From assembly GCF_900112155.1 (NCBI RefSeq), contig NZ_FOKQ01000002.1, positions 62,001 through 126,000 of the forward strand: a stretch of 64,000 bases of DNA. The letters run 5' to 3'. The first letter of the stretch is position 1. Every line of letters begins with the position of its first letter. The translations under genes and the position numbers were made by a program. The notes under the pieces were generated by a model. It searched no databases. It was given only the letters and a program-made list of their open reading frames with translations, and had not been told where the DNA came from. Below are positions 16,907 through 25,705 of this stretch, piece by piece. The DNA comes from Hominimerdicola alba (GTDB taxonomy: Bacteria; Bacillota; Clostridia; Oscillospirales; Ruminococcaceae).

Positions 16907-18094
16907 ATGAGTTACGAATTTGTAGAAGAGCCCCTTGTTGGCGCAAGCATTAAAGTCATCGGCGTCGGCGGCGGCGGCGGAAACGCACTTAATGGCATTG
17001 CAGCGGCAGGTATCCAGGGCAATGTTGAGTACATAGCTGTTAATACCGATATACAGGCACTTAAAAAATCACAGGCAGACAGACAGATACAGATCGGCGC
17101 TAAGCTGACTCACGGTCTGGGTGCAGGTGCAAAGCCCGAGATCGGTGAGGCTTCCGCACAGGAAAGCCAGGACGAGATAGCTGAGGCTATCAAGGATGCT
17201 GATATGGTATTTATCACCGCAGGTATGGGCGGCGGTACCGGTACAGGTGCAGCTCCCGTAGTTGCTGAGATAGCTCAGAGCCTTGAAAAGCTGACAATAG
17301 CTGTTGTTACCAAGCCTTTCAAGTTCGAGGGCGTTAAGAAGATGCAGAGAGCTGAAAGCGGTATCGAGCAGCTGGTAAAGCACGTTGATGCTCTGATCGT
17401 TATACCTAACCAGAACCTCATCACCAGCGATATGAGACTGACCATGAAGCAGTCCTACCAGATCGCCGATGAAGTGCTGAAGACCGATGTTATCGCTATA
17501 GCTGAGATAATCACAAGACATGATGAGATAAACGTTGACTTCGCCGATGTTACTACAATCCTGAAGGGTGCGGGCAGAGCTCACATCGCTATCGGCCACG
17601 GCGAGGGCAAGGATAAGGTACAGGATATCGTTGATCAGGTTATCGCTTCCAAGATACTTGAGACTTCTATCAGAGGTGCTAGAAGACTGATCGTTAATGT
17701 TAATATGTCCGAAGACCTGCTTATCAGCGATATGGACGAGCTGACTGCAGCTATCGCAGATGCAGCTGATGACGGCGCAGAGATCATCTTTGGTAACGGT
17801 ACAAATCCCGAGACCAAGGATTGCATGGACGTTACTGTTATCGCTGCTGACTTTGTTGACGGTATCCCTTCTGCTGCTAACTATCAGGAAGCTGCTGCTC
17901 TTCAGCAGTCTCAGGTACAGGCAGTTCAGGCTGTACAGCAGGTATCTCCTGCTCCTACCGCTCAGACATTCTCTTTCCAGAGAACCGAGGAGGACAAGAA
18001 GGCTGACGCTGAGGCTATGTACAGAGCTGGCGTAAAGGCAGCTGACAAGACTGATATCTACGACGATATCTTCAACGTTTTCAAGAATAAGTGA
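16907..18094 (+). CDS. ftsZ: Cell division protein FtsZ
   Basis: A 395-residue tubulin-like GTPase that forms the Z ring. The tubulin signature [10 protein letters not shown] is near residue 105, the nucleotide-binding [11 protein letters not shown] near 20, and the T7 loop [11 protein letters not shown] near 205. The start is ATG at 16907, 9 bases after GGGAGG (16892-16897); the ATG at 16898 abuts that site. A Gln/Ala/Val-rich linker (about 325-365) leads to a C-terminal end [13 protein letters not shown], which differs from the usual DIPxFLR peptide that binds FtsA; no ftsA is present nearby. Codon use is biased toward frequent codons, consistent with high expression. Confidence 0.98.
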   Translation: MSYEFVEEPLVGASIKVIGVGGGGGNALNGIAAAGIQGNVEYIAVNTDIQALKKSQADRQIQIGAKLTHGLGAGAKPEIGEASAQESQDEIAEAIKDADMVFITAGMGGGTGTGAAPVVAEIAQSLEKLTIAVVTKPFKFEGVKKMQRAESGIEQLVKHVDALIVIPNQNLITSDMRLTMKQSYQIADEVLKTDVIAIAEIITRHDEINVDFADVTTILKGAGRAHIAIGHGEGKDKVQDIVDQVIASKILETSIRGARRLIVNVNMSEDLLISDMDELTAAIADAADDGAEIIFGNGTNPETKDCMDVTVIAADFVDGIPSAANYQEAAALQQSQVQAVQAVQQVSPAPTAQTFSFQRTEEDKKADAEAMYRAGVKAADKTDIYDDIFNVFKNK

Positions 18095-18102
18095 TCCATA
18101 CT

Positions 18103-18130
18103 CAAAGACGAGTCAGTCGGCTCGTCTTTG
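18103..18130 (+). terminator. Terminator hairpin after ftsZ
   Basis: CAAAGACGAG (18103-18112) pairs perfectly with CTCGTCTTTG (18121-18130) around an 8-nt loop. The T tract is weak. The next 300 bp to divIVA are AT-rich with one clear promoter. Confidence 0.6.
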
Positions 18131-18340
18131 CTTGACTGAATTTGTTCAGATGTTCTGAATTGAGTTCAGCTACAATAACAAAAAACTGAACCGGTTTTCA
18201 TACGCTCGGCGGCGGGTGAAAATTGCTTGATTTCTATAAATATCGGCATAAATCGGACGGAAATATGCACAAAAACGACTGTGAATATTGTGTAGATTAC
18301 TGAATTTTCATGTTTATGCTCAAATCGTCAAAATAAGTGG

Positions 18341-18369
18341 TTGAAATAATCTTTTATTTATAGTATAAT
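18341..18369 (+). promoter_or_regulatory. divIVA promoter
   Basis: TTGAAA (18341-18346) and TATAAT (18364-18369) with a 17-bp spacer, 65 bp upstream of divIVA. Confidence 0.8.
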
Positions 18370-18434
18370 AAAGTGGTATTAAGATTATTGAAAATTATCT
18401 TTTAGCAAACATATATATTCAGGAGGGAATTAAA

Positions 18435-19370
18435 ATGGCTAGTAATGGTTATTTGAGAACAGTAAGAGTCGGCGGCTTCGATAAGCAGGACGTTCTGCAG
18501 TATGTTGATGAGCTGACTTCTAAGATCTATCAGCTGGAGACTAAGGTCAAGGATCAGGAAGAGCAGATAGACCAGCTCGCTCAGGGCGGCAGCGACTCTA
18601 AGGGTGACGACGAGGCCAAGAAGGAACTCGAAGCTAAGGTAGAGGAAGCTAAGCAGAAGATAGCTGAGCTGATGGCATCTACCGATACCATGAAAGTCAG
18701 AATTGCCGACTATGAGCAGCAGATTGCTGATAAGGACGCAGAGCTCGAGGAGAAGAACGCCGAGATCGAGACACTGAAGGACAAGGTTGCAGAGGCAGAG
18801 CAGAAGGCTAGCCAGGCTGCTAACAGCGGTTCTCAGCAGGCATTCGATATGGGTCAGATCTTCGTTCAGGCTCAGCAGACTGCTAATATGGCTATCGAGA
18901 AGGCAAGAGCAGACGCTAAGCAGATCACTGACGAGGCTGAGGCTCAGGCTAACCAGGCTATCGATGACGCTAACGCACAGGCTGAGGCTACTGTTACCAA
19001 GGCTAATGCAGAGGCTGAGCAGACTCTCAGCGCAGCTAAGGCAAGCGCAGAGGCTACCAAGGCTGAGGCTAAGAAAGAGGCAGATCAGGTTACAGGTGCT
19101 GCTTACTCCGAGGCTTCCAGAGTTAAGAAGGAAGCAGAGGCTGAGGCTGAAAGACTTGTATCCGAGGCTAAGGAGAAGGCTGCAGCTATCAAGAACGATA
19201 CTGTTGAGATCAGAACAGCTGTTAAGGAGCAGTTCACAAACCTCAGCGACACAGTTCAGAAGCTGGTTACTTCCCTCAACGATCTGTACGGCAGCAGCAT
19301 AGGTGCTGTTAATACCGCTAGAGATCTTATCGATGACGGTCTGGATATAGTTTCCGACGAAGAAGAATAA
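18435..19370 (+). CDS. divIVA: DivIVA family coiled-coil protein
   Basis: A 311-residue, Ala/Glu/Lys-rich, almost wholly coiled-coil protein. The N-terminus (TVRVGGFDKQDVLQYVDEL, about residues 8-26) matches the membrane-curvature-binding DivIVA/GpsB lipid-binding module. The central coil (about 30-130) and a long Ala-rich coil (about 140-250) follow, with many AEAEQ/ADAKQ heptads and a C-terminal acidic end. DivIVA marks poles and septa and recruits wall or division proteins. AGGAGGG supports ATG at 18435. Its stop overlaps the next start (TAATG), coupling it to a fumarase-like subunit. Confidence 0.92.
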   Translation: MASNGYLRTVRVGGFDKQDVLQYVDELTSKIYQLETKVKDQEEQIDQLAQGGSDSKGDDEAKKELEAKVEEAKQKIAELMASTDTMKVRIADYEQQIADKDAELEEKNAEIETLKDKVAEAEQKASQAANSGSQQAFDMGQIFVQAQQTANMAIEKARADAKQITDEAEAQANQAIDDANAQAEATVTKANAEAEQTLSAAKASAEATKAEAKKEADQVTGAAYSEASRVKKEAEAEAERLVSEAKEKAAAIKNDTVEIRTAVKEQFTNLSDTVQKLVTSLNDLYGSSIGAVNTARDLIDDGLDIVSDEEE

Positions 19371-19930
19371 TGGCTGAACTAAGAAAATTTCGCACCGAGG
19401 AGCTTAAAGCAAGAAGCGGAGAGCTCCGCTGCGGTGATAAAATACTGGTCACAGGCACTGTCTATACAGCCAGAGATGCGGCACATAAAAGGTTCGCAGC
19501 ACTGCTCGATGAGGGCAAGGAGCTGCCGATTCCCCTTGAGGGCGCTGTGATATACTACGCAGGTCCTACACCCGCACCCGAGGGCAGACCCATAGGTTCA
19601 TGCGGTCCTACTACTTCGGGCAGAATGGACAGGTTCGCACCGAGACTCCTTGATCTTGGTCTGGGCGGAATGATCGGTAAGGGCGAAAGATCGCAGGAGG
19701 TTAGAGATGCCGTTGTGAGGAACAAGGCAGTATACCTGTGTGCAGTAGGCGGTGCAGGTGCGCTGGCTTGCAACTGCATAAAGTCCTGTGAAGTTATCGC
19801 TTTTGAAGATCTTGGCTGTGAATCAGTTAAGAAGCTCTATGTTGAGGATTTCCCTCTTATCGTGGCAGACGACTGCTACGGCGGAGATATCTTCTCCAGC
19901 GGCAGAGCTGAGTACTGCAAAGCAGAATAA
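19370..19930 (+). CDS. Class I fumarate hydratase / tartrate dehydratase beta-subunit family protein
   Basis: A 186-residue protein matching the C-terminal (beta) domain of two-subunit Fe-S hydro-lyases (FumA C-terminal, TtdB). It contains LVTGTVYTARDAAHKRF, GPTTSGRMD and the swivelling-domain segment AGALACNCIKSCEVIAFEDLGCESVKKLYVEDFPLIVADD. In the two-subunit enzymes the alpha subunit carries the [4Fe-4S] cluster and is usually the adjacent upstream gene. Here the upstream neighbour is divIVA, overlapping by one base (TAATG), and no alpha subunit lies in the window. The gene may be separated from its partner or may serve another role. Substrate cannot be assigned. Confidence 0.85.
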   Translation: MAELRKFRTEELKARSGELRCGDKILVTGTVYTARDAAHKRFAALLDEGKELPIPLEGAVIYYAGPTPAPEGRPIGSCGPTTSGRMDRFAPRLLDLGLGGMIGKGERSQEVRDAVVRNKAVYLCAVGGAGALACNCIKSCEVIAFEDLGCESVKKLYVEDFPLIVADDCYGGDIFSSGRAEYCKAE

Positions 19931-20109
19931 TGATATATCGCGCGGCATCGGGAACGATCGCCGCGCTTTTTGTATTATATGAACTAAAATGCGATATTAA
20001 GTTTGTGCACTATCACACCAAAAATATCAGGGCGGCTGTACGTATATAAAGTGTAAGACAAATGAAAGGTGATAACAAAACACCGACAACAAAACAGGAG
20101 GAAACAAAA

Positions 20110-21477
20110 ATGAAAAACACATACTTAAAGAGAACTATATGCACTGCACTTGCAGGTCTGATGATGGCGATGACCGCCTGCGGAAACGTTACAGAGGAGA
20201 AAGAATCTCCCGCATCGAAAAAGAGCGAGCCCGATACATCGTTTTCAGCGGCTGAACCTGATAACGGCGATAAGCCTGCCGAGTCTGAAATATCACTGAC
20301 AGTAAAGCCTTTGTCTTCGGTAACTCCTGAAAAGAGCGATGAAATGCCCGACGACGATTTCAATGCTTCGTACCGCAATTACGCGGCTGAATTTTTCAAG
20401 ACCGCCTGCGCAGAGGATATCAAGGCGGGCAACAATGTTATGATATCACCTGAGAGCGTTATGATGGCTCTTGGAATGACTGCCAACGGAGCAAAGGGTG
20501 AGACCCTTTCAGAGATGGAAAAAGCTCTTGGCGGTCAGGGAATAGATACCGTAAACAAGGCTATGCAGTACCGCATGACAAAGTTCATGAACAGTGAAGA
20601 CATAACTTTCAATGTGGCGAATTCCGTATGGGTTCGTGATGATGCAGACCGTATCAAGATGAAGCAGTCTTTCTGCGACAAGGTAAAGTCGGTATACAAC
20701 GCTGACAGCTTCCTTGCGCCTTTTGACGATACTACGTGCAATGATATAAACGGCTGGGTAAACAATAACACAAACGGAATGATACCAAATATTCTCGACG
20801 AGATACCATATGATGCGGTGGCATATCTGGTGAATGCGATGGCATTTGAGGGCGAATGGGCTTCGCCTTATGCAGAACATCAGGTGAATGAGGATCAGAC
20901 CTTCACCAACAGCAATGGCGAGGAAGAAAAGGTGACTATGCTGTACTCCGAGGAAGGCGGTTATTTCGAGGATGAGAACACAACGGGCTTCCTGAAGTAT
21001 TACAAGGGATATGATTACGCTTTCATGGCTATGCTGCCTGCTGAGGGTACTGACATGGTTGACTATGTGGCAGGTCTTGACGGCGAAAAGCTGAAGAATC
21101 TGTGGCAGACTTCCGGCGGAAAAGTAAATGCTTGCATACCCGAATTCACCTATGATTACGGCAAGGAACTCAGCGATGACCTGAAAGCCATGGGTATGAC
21201 CATGCCTTTCGGTGATGGTGCTGATTTCTCTGAAATGGCTGAGACCGGCACAGGTTCGCTTTACATAGACAAAGTTATCCACAAGACCCATATTGAGCTT
21301 GACCGCAACGGCACAAAGGCTGCTGCTGCAACGGTAGTTGAAATGGTCGATGAGGCTTGTATTGAAATAGAGGATCCCAAGGAAGTATATCTGAACAGAC
21401 CTTTTGTTTATGCGATAATCGACACAGAGAGCGGTACACCTGTTTTCATGGGCGCTGTGAATACTGTTAACGGCTGA
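20110..21477 (+). CDS. Serpin-family protease inhibitor, lipoprotein
   Basis: A 455-residue secreted serpin. The signal peptide with lipobox (TALAGLMMAMTAC, Cys near residue 20) predicts a lipid-anchored surface protein, followed by a Ser/Glu/Pro-rich linker of about 60 residues and a full serpin domain (NVMISPESVMMALGMTANGAKG; NSVWVRDD; NDINGWVNNNTNGMI; LVNAMAFEGEW; C-terminal NRPFVYAIIDTESGTPVFMGAV). The hinge GTKAAAAT is intact, so it should be inhibitory. Counting from the hinge puts P1-P1' at or near Glu-Ala in VEMVDEACIE, which would suit a glutamate-specific protease; the exact bond is uncertain by a residue or two. ATG at 20110 follows AGGAGGAAAC; the ATG at 20062 lies before that site. 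It may protect surface enzymes from host or rumen proteases. Confidence 0.94.
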   Translation: MKNTYLKRTICTALAGLMMAMTACGNVTEEKESPASKKSEPDTSFSAAEPDNGDKPAESEISLTVKPLSSVTPEKSDEMPDDDFNASYRNYAAEFFKTACAEDIKAGNNVMISPESVMMALGMTANGAKGETLSEMEKALGGQGIDTVNKAMQYRMTKFMNSEDITFNVANSVWVRDDADRIKMKQSFCDKVKSVYNADSFLAPFDDTTCNDINGWVNNNTNGMIPNILDEIPYDAVAYLVNAMAFEGEWASPYAEHQVNEDQTFTNSNGEEEKVTMLYSEEGGYFEDENTTGFLKYYKGYDYAFMAMLPAEGTDMVDYVAGLDGEKLKNLWQTSGGKVNACIPEFTYDYGKELSDDLKAMGMTMPFGDGADFSEMAETGTGSLYIDKVIHKTHIELDRNGTKAAAATVVEMVDEACIEIEDPKEVYLNRPFVYAIIDTESGTPVFMGAVNTVNG

Positions 21478-21516
21478 TAGGCGACATTGGAATATATTCT
21501 CCCTGATGATAGTTTT

Positions 21517-21546
21517 GCCCCGGAGCATTTTAGTGTGCTTCGGGGC
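21517..21546 (+). terminator. Terminator after the serpin gene
   Basis: GCCCCGGAGCA pairs with TGCTTCGGGGC (11 pairs, one G-U) and is followed by a TATTTTTTA tract. Confidence 0.8.
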
Positions 21547-21613
21547 AATGTATTTTTTACGAGAAATCATGCGTCGGTGGGAGAGACGGATATTTGTTTT
21601 TATCAGAAGTTTG

Positions 21614-21959
21614 CGAGGGTTCGCCCCTCGTTCCTCGGGTCGAGTCATCGGATAACAGCGACTGCGTCGGCTGTGGCTTCGCTGTCCGATGACGGGCGCG
21701 GCAATATATTTACGCACATAGTTTGAGCGTATGCATACGGTCGCATACGCTCGTAATTTTTTGTAGCGATGACTGCGTCGACCGCGTGCCGCGCCTTATT
21801 TGGTCGTTAGTTTGCTGTGCTATTTACAGCACTCTTGTCACGCTAGTTTTGCGCCTTGATCGAGAGGCTCTGCCTCTAACAGTCAGCTTTGCTGACTGTG
21901 GCTTCCGCAAGCCTTTCGCGAAAGGCTTGAGCCAAAGCTCCCTTCGCGGCATAGCTTTG
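21614..21959. repeat. Palindrome array: seven inverted repeats in 350 bp of non-coding DNA
   Basis: Consecutive inverted repeats: CGAGGG/CCCTCG (21614-21630); TCATCGGA/TCCGATGA with inner ACAGCGA/TCGCTGT (21645-21692); GAGCGTATGC/GCATACGCTC followed by TTTTTT (21725-21761); AGAGGC/GCCTCT with a 3-nt loop (21863-21877); ACAGTCAGC/GCTGACTGT with a 3-nt loop (21879-21899); a perfect 22-bp palindrome centred on TTTCGCGAAA (21908-21929); CAAAGCT/AGCTTTG (21933-21959). Degenerate direct repeats are also present, for example GGTCGNTNGTTTGCTG at about 21802 and 21964 and CTTGANCCAAAGCTC at about 21926 and 21990. Frames across it (21487-21726, 21723-22109) look non-coding. The region is GC-richer than its AT-rich surroundings. 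Confidence 0.75.
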
Positions 21960-22125
21960 TTCTGGTCGCTGGTTTGCTGCCGCGCAACGCTTGACCCAAA
22001 GCTCTCTTCCTTGGCAGATTTCCATGGGTTTACTGTGTTTTTATCGGGAAGTCATATTGCTCGGTGTGATTTTGTGCGTTGTAACAAAAACGCAAAACAA
22101 ATACAATAAAAAGGTGACATTTTAC

Positions 22126-22154
22126 TTGACAGCAATTGACAATCATGCTATAAT
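22126..22154 (+). promoter_or_regulatory. Promoter of the GGDEF gene
   Basis: TTGACA (22126-22131) and TATAAT (22149-22154), 17-bp spacer, 92 bp before the ATG. Confidence 0.85.
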
Positions 22155-22245
22155 AAACAAAAGAACTTGATGTGAAATTTCTATGAATCTTAATAATGTT
22201 GATATTTACTTATCAATATTTTAAAATGGCGAAAAGAGGTGTACT

Positions 22246-23634
22246 ATGGATAGAAAACAAACCAATGTAAAAACAAGTATGCGTAATTTTATTATTGCAC
22301 TTGCTCTTTTGCTTACTACTAATATACTGATGGGTGTTATACTTGTAAATGTATCAAAAAACGCTCTTCGCGCCCAGATAGAAGAAAGAATGCTTGATGT
22401 ATCTAAGACTGCCGCCGCACAGATCGACGGTGATGTGCTGAAAAATATTACGGCTGAGGATAAGGACACCGAGGAATATAACAGGACGCTTAATATACTC
22501 CGTTCATTTCAGGATAATATCGAGCTTGACTATATCTACGGTGTAAAACCGGGTCCCAATAATACTTTCACATTCACCATCGACCCTGACAGGGAAGACC
22601 CTGCGGATTTCGGTGAGACTATCGAAACTACCGATGCTATAGTAAGTGCAGCTAATGGCAGATCAGATGTTGATAAATCACCTCACAGTGACGACTGGGG
22701 CAGATTCTATTCGGCGTACAGCCCTGTTTACGATACCGAGGGCTCGGTAGTAGGTATCATAGGCGTTGATTTCAGCGCGGACTGGTACGAAAAAGCCCTT
22801 AATTCTCAGACATCGGTAGCTGTTATAGTTACCTGTATCGCTGTGACGATAGGTATCATACTGTCATTCATTATCATGTCACAGAACAGAAAGCGTTTTA
22901 CAGCCATGCTTAACAGGCTTGACGACCTCGACGATGTTACGCAGAAGATCGACAAGATCATCATGGCTGGTTCGCTAAAAAGACTTGAAATGCTGCCCGA
23001 TGCTGACAGTACGGTGCTGAAAACACTGGCAAGCGGTGAAACATACGATGAACATACCCCCAACGAATATGAAGCAGTAACTTCAAGTATTGAAAAGGTA
23101 TACGATAAAATGCGTTCCTTTGCAAGGTATGTTGAAGCAAGGTCGGAGATAGACGGCACTACGGGCGTTAAGAACAAGGCGTGTTACAGAAACAGGATAA
23201 AAGAGCTGGACGAGCAGATATCTGCGGGCAAAGCTGATTTTTCAGCGGCGTTTTTTGATATCAACGGTCTGAAGAAGATATATGTTCACCACGGTTTTGA
23301 AGCCGGTGAAAAGCTTTTGTTTGAATGTGCAAAGGTGCTGAAAAACGTATTCGGCAAAGAAAATGTTTATCATGTAACAGGCGACGAGTTCATTATACTG
23401 ACAGACCAGAAGCAGAACTGGCAGATGAAAGACCTTTTTGCAGAGTTTGAGAAAGAACTTGAAAAGTACAACGAAGAACACGTCCGTGATAATATTCTCT
23501 CGGTCGCAAAGGGTTTCGTTACCTACGACCGCGAAAAGCACAAGAATTACCGTCAGGTATTTGTTGAAACCAAAGCGGCTTGTGACGCTGACAAAGATGA
23601 TCACTACGGCAGAAACAAGATAGAGTTACAGTAA
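22246..23634 (+). CDS. Membrane GGDEF-domain protein with extracellular sensor
   Basis: A 462-residue protein. A first transmembrane helix (about residues 14-36), an extracellular Cache-like sensor domain (about 37-185, containing LDYIYGVKPGPNN and GIIGVDFSADWYEKAL), and a second helix (about 188-212) are followed by a linker and a GGDEF domain. The signature is TGDEF rather than GGDEF (VYHVTGDEFIIL), and the metal/substrate motif reads DINGLKKIYVHHGFEAGE. Variants with a changed first Gly can still make cyclic di-GMP, so activity cannot be predicted. The gene is monocistronic between its own promoter and a bidirectional terminator. The ligand is unknown. Confidence 0.88.
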   Translation: MDRKQTNVKTSMRNFIIALALLLTTNILMGVILVNVSKNALRAQIEERMLDVSKTAAAQIDGDVLKNITAEDKDTEEYNRTLNILRSFQDNIELDYIYGVKPGPNNTFTFTIDPDREDPADFGETIETTDAIVSAANGRSDVDKSPHSDDWGRFYSAYSPVYDTEGSVVGIIGVDFSADWYEKALNSQTSVAVIVTCIAVTIGIILSFIIMSQNRKRFTAMLNRLDDLDDVTQKIDKIIMAGSLKRLEMLPDADSTVLKTLASGETYDEHTPNEYEAVTSSIEKVYDKMRSFARYVEARSEIDGTTGVKNKACYRNRIKELDEQISAGKADFSAAFFDINGLKKIYVHHGFEAGEKLLFECAKVLKNVFGKENVYHVTGDEFIILTDQKQNWQMKDLFAEFEKELEKYNEEHVRDNILSVAKGFVTYDREKHKNYRQVFVETKAACDADKDDHYGRNKIELQ

Positions 23635-23640
23635 AAAAAC

Positions 23641-23671
23641 AAGCGATGTACCTGCAATAGGTACATCGCTT
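23641..23671. terminator. Bidirectional terminator between the GGDEF gene and thrS
   Basis: AAGCGATGTACCT (23641-23653) pairs perfectly with AGGTACATCGCTT (23659-23671). Ts follow on the plus side and A-runs precede it, giving U-runs for both converging transcripts. Confidence 0.9.
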
Positions 23672-23692
23672 TTTGTGTATACAAACTTTGTA

Positions 23693-25636
23693 TTACTTAG
23701 CCTTTGTGTCGATCTCTTCCTTCAGCTTAGCGATAGCATCGTCTGCGGGCATAGCGGGCAGCTCGCCTTCTTTTCTGGAACGTACTGTTACAGTGCCGTC
23801 CTTAACTTCGTTATCGCCTACGATGAACATATAAGGAACTCTGTCGAATCTTGCCTGCTTGATCTTAGGACCGATGTTATCGTCCTCAGCGTCTACCTCA
23901 ACTCTCATGCCGAGAGCGCGCATCTTATCGCAGAGGTCGTAAGCATAGTCATTGTGCTCGGGCTTGATGGGCAGTATACGTACCTGCTCGGGTGCCATCC
24001 ACAGGGGGAGCACGCCTGCGTACTTCTCTATCAGCAGAGCAAGAGTTCTCTCGTAGCAGCCCATGGAAGTTCTGTGGATGATATAAGGATTGCGCATCTT
24101 GCCGTCCTTGTCAACATACTCCATGCCGAACTTCTTGGAGAGCAGCATATCTATCTGTATTGTGATAAGGGTATCTTCCTTGCCGAATACGTTCTTGATC
24201 TGGATATCCAGCTTAGGACCGTAGAATGCAGCCTCGTCGATACCTATCTCGTAATCAAGACCGATATTGTCCAGTATCTTCTTCATTGTGCCCTGAGCTT
24301 CGTCCCACTGCTCGGGAGTACCCTCGTACTTGTCCGTTCTGTTGGGATCCCACTGAGAGAAACGGTAGCTTACGTCCTCTGCAAGCCCCAGCGTTTCAAG
24401 GCAGTAATTTGCAAGGTCGAGACAGCCGCGGAACTCTTCTTCAAGCTGTTCGGGGCGGAGTATCAGATGACCCTCGGAGATAGTGAACTGTCTTACTCTG
24501 ATAAGACCGTGCATCTCACCGCTGTCCTCATTGCGGAACAGTGTGGAAGTCTCACCCAGACGCATGGGAAGATCTCTGTAAGAACGCTTTCTGTTCAGGA
24601 ATACCTGATACTGGAAAGGACAAGTCATGGGACGCAGAGCGAAACATTCCTTTGTCTCGTCATCGGGGTCGCCAAGCACGAACATACCGTCTCTGTAATG
24701 ATCCCAGTGACCCGAGATCTTATAGAGATCGCGCTTTGCCATGAAAGGAGTTTTTGTCAGCTGATAGCCGCGCTTGTATTCCTCGTTCTCTATCCATCTC
24801 TGGAGAGTCTGTATTACCTTAGCGCCCTTGGGCAGCATGATAGGCAGACCCTGACCGATGTAGTCAACAGTTGTGAAGTACTCCAGCTCTCTTCCCAGCT
24901 TGTTGTGGTCACGGAGCTTTGCTTCTTCCATAGCTTTCAGGTGCTCTTCCAGCAGAGAAGCCTTGGGGTATGCAGTACCGTAGATACGGGACATCTGTAT
25001 GCCGTCCTCAGCCTTGCCCCAGTATGCACCTGTACACTGTGTCAGCTTAACAGCCTTGATGGGAGCAACGCTCATGATATGAGGACCTGCGCAGAGGTCA
25101 ACGAAATCGCCCTGCTTGTAGAATGAAAGCTTTTCGCCCTTGCTGTCGTGCTTGTCGATAAGCTCGATCTTGTACTTCTCGTTTCTTTCCTCCATCAGCT
25201 TTATAGCTTCATCGCGGGAAAGCTCAAATCTTTCAAGCTCATAGCCTTCCTTGGCAAGACGCTTCATCTCAGCCTGTATCTTTTCAAGGTCAGCGGGAGT
25301 GAAAGGCTTTTCAACTTCAAAGTCATAGTAGAAGCCGTTATCAGTAGCAGGACCTCTGCCCAGCTTAGCATCGGGATAAAGGTTCTTTACTGCCTGAGCC
25401 AGCAGATGGGAAGCAGTATGCCAGAAAGTCTCTTTGCCCTGCTTGGAATCGAAAGTCAGCACCTCAAAATCGCAGTCGCTGTCGATAACGGTTCTCAGAT
25501 CCTTGACCTCACCGTTTATCTTTACGGCACAAGCTGCTTTGTACAGACCCATGCCTATACCCTTGATTATCTCACTTGCAGGTACAGCCTGCTCGATCTC
25601 CCTTACGGAGCCGTCTTTTAACGTTAGCTTTATCAT
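23693..25636 (-). CDS. thrS: Threonyl-tRNA synthetase
   Basis: A 647-residue class II synthetase charging tRNA-Thr. It has an N-terminal TGS domain (MIKLTLKDGSVREIEQ), an editing domain with HTASHLLAQAVKNLYPDAKLGRGP, catalytic motifs PMTCPFQYQVF, RVRQFTISEGHL and HRTSMGCYER carrying the expected zinc ligands Cys, His, His, and a C-terminal anticodon-binding domain (VRILPIKPEHNDYAYDL). The start ATG at 25636 follows AAAGGCGG; the upstream in-frame ATGs precede that site. It is third in a minus-strand operon behind a threonine T-box about 1.2 kb upstream. A perfect 7-bp hairpin CTGCGGG/CCCGCAG (25664-25690) sits in the gap before it. Confidence 0.97.
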   Translation of the reverse strand: MIKLTLKDGSVREIEQAVPASEIIKGIGMGLYKAACAVKINGEVKDLRTVIDSDCDFEVLTFDSKQGKETFWHTASHLLAQAVKNLYPDAKLGRGPATDNGFYYDFEVEKPFTPADLEKIQAEMKRLAKEGYELERFELSRDEAIKLMEERNEKYKIELIDKHDSKGEKLSFYKQGDFVDLCAGPHIMSVAPIKAVKLTQCTGAYWGKAEDGIQMSRIYGTAYPKASLLEEHLKAMEEAKLRDHNKLGRELEYFTTVDYIGQGLPIMLPKGAKVIQTLQRWIENEEYKRGYQLTKTPFMAKRDLYKISGHWDHYRDGMFVLGDPDDETKECFALRPMTCPFQYQVFLNRKRSYRDLPMRLGETSTLFRNEDSGEMHGLIRVRQFTISEGHLILRPEQLEEEFRGCLDLANYCLETLGLAEDVSYRFSQWDPNRTDKYEGTPEQWDEAQGTMKKILDNIGLDYEIGIDEAAFYGPKLDIQIKNVFGKEDTLITIQIDMLLSKKFGMEYVDKDGKMRNPYIIHRTSMGCYERTLALLIEKYAGVLPLWMAPEQVRILPIKPEHNDYAYDLCDKMRALGMRVEVDAEDDNIGPKIKQARFDRVPYMFIVGDNEVKDGTVTVRSRKEGELPAMPADDAIAKLKEEIDTKAK

Positions 25637-25705
25637 TACTATTCCGCCTTTCATTTTTACCATCTGCGGGTGAATATTGCCTGCCCGCAGGATATTTTGC
25701 TTTGT

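Noticed and set aside
21723-22109. 128-codon plus frame across the palindrome array
   Set aside because: The product is rich in Cys, Ser and Leu from hairpin sequence, with no ribosome binding site; the palindromes explain it.
23675-25126. 483-codon plus frame opposite thrS
   Set aside because: Antisense to an unmistakable threonyl-tRNA synthetase and without features of its own.
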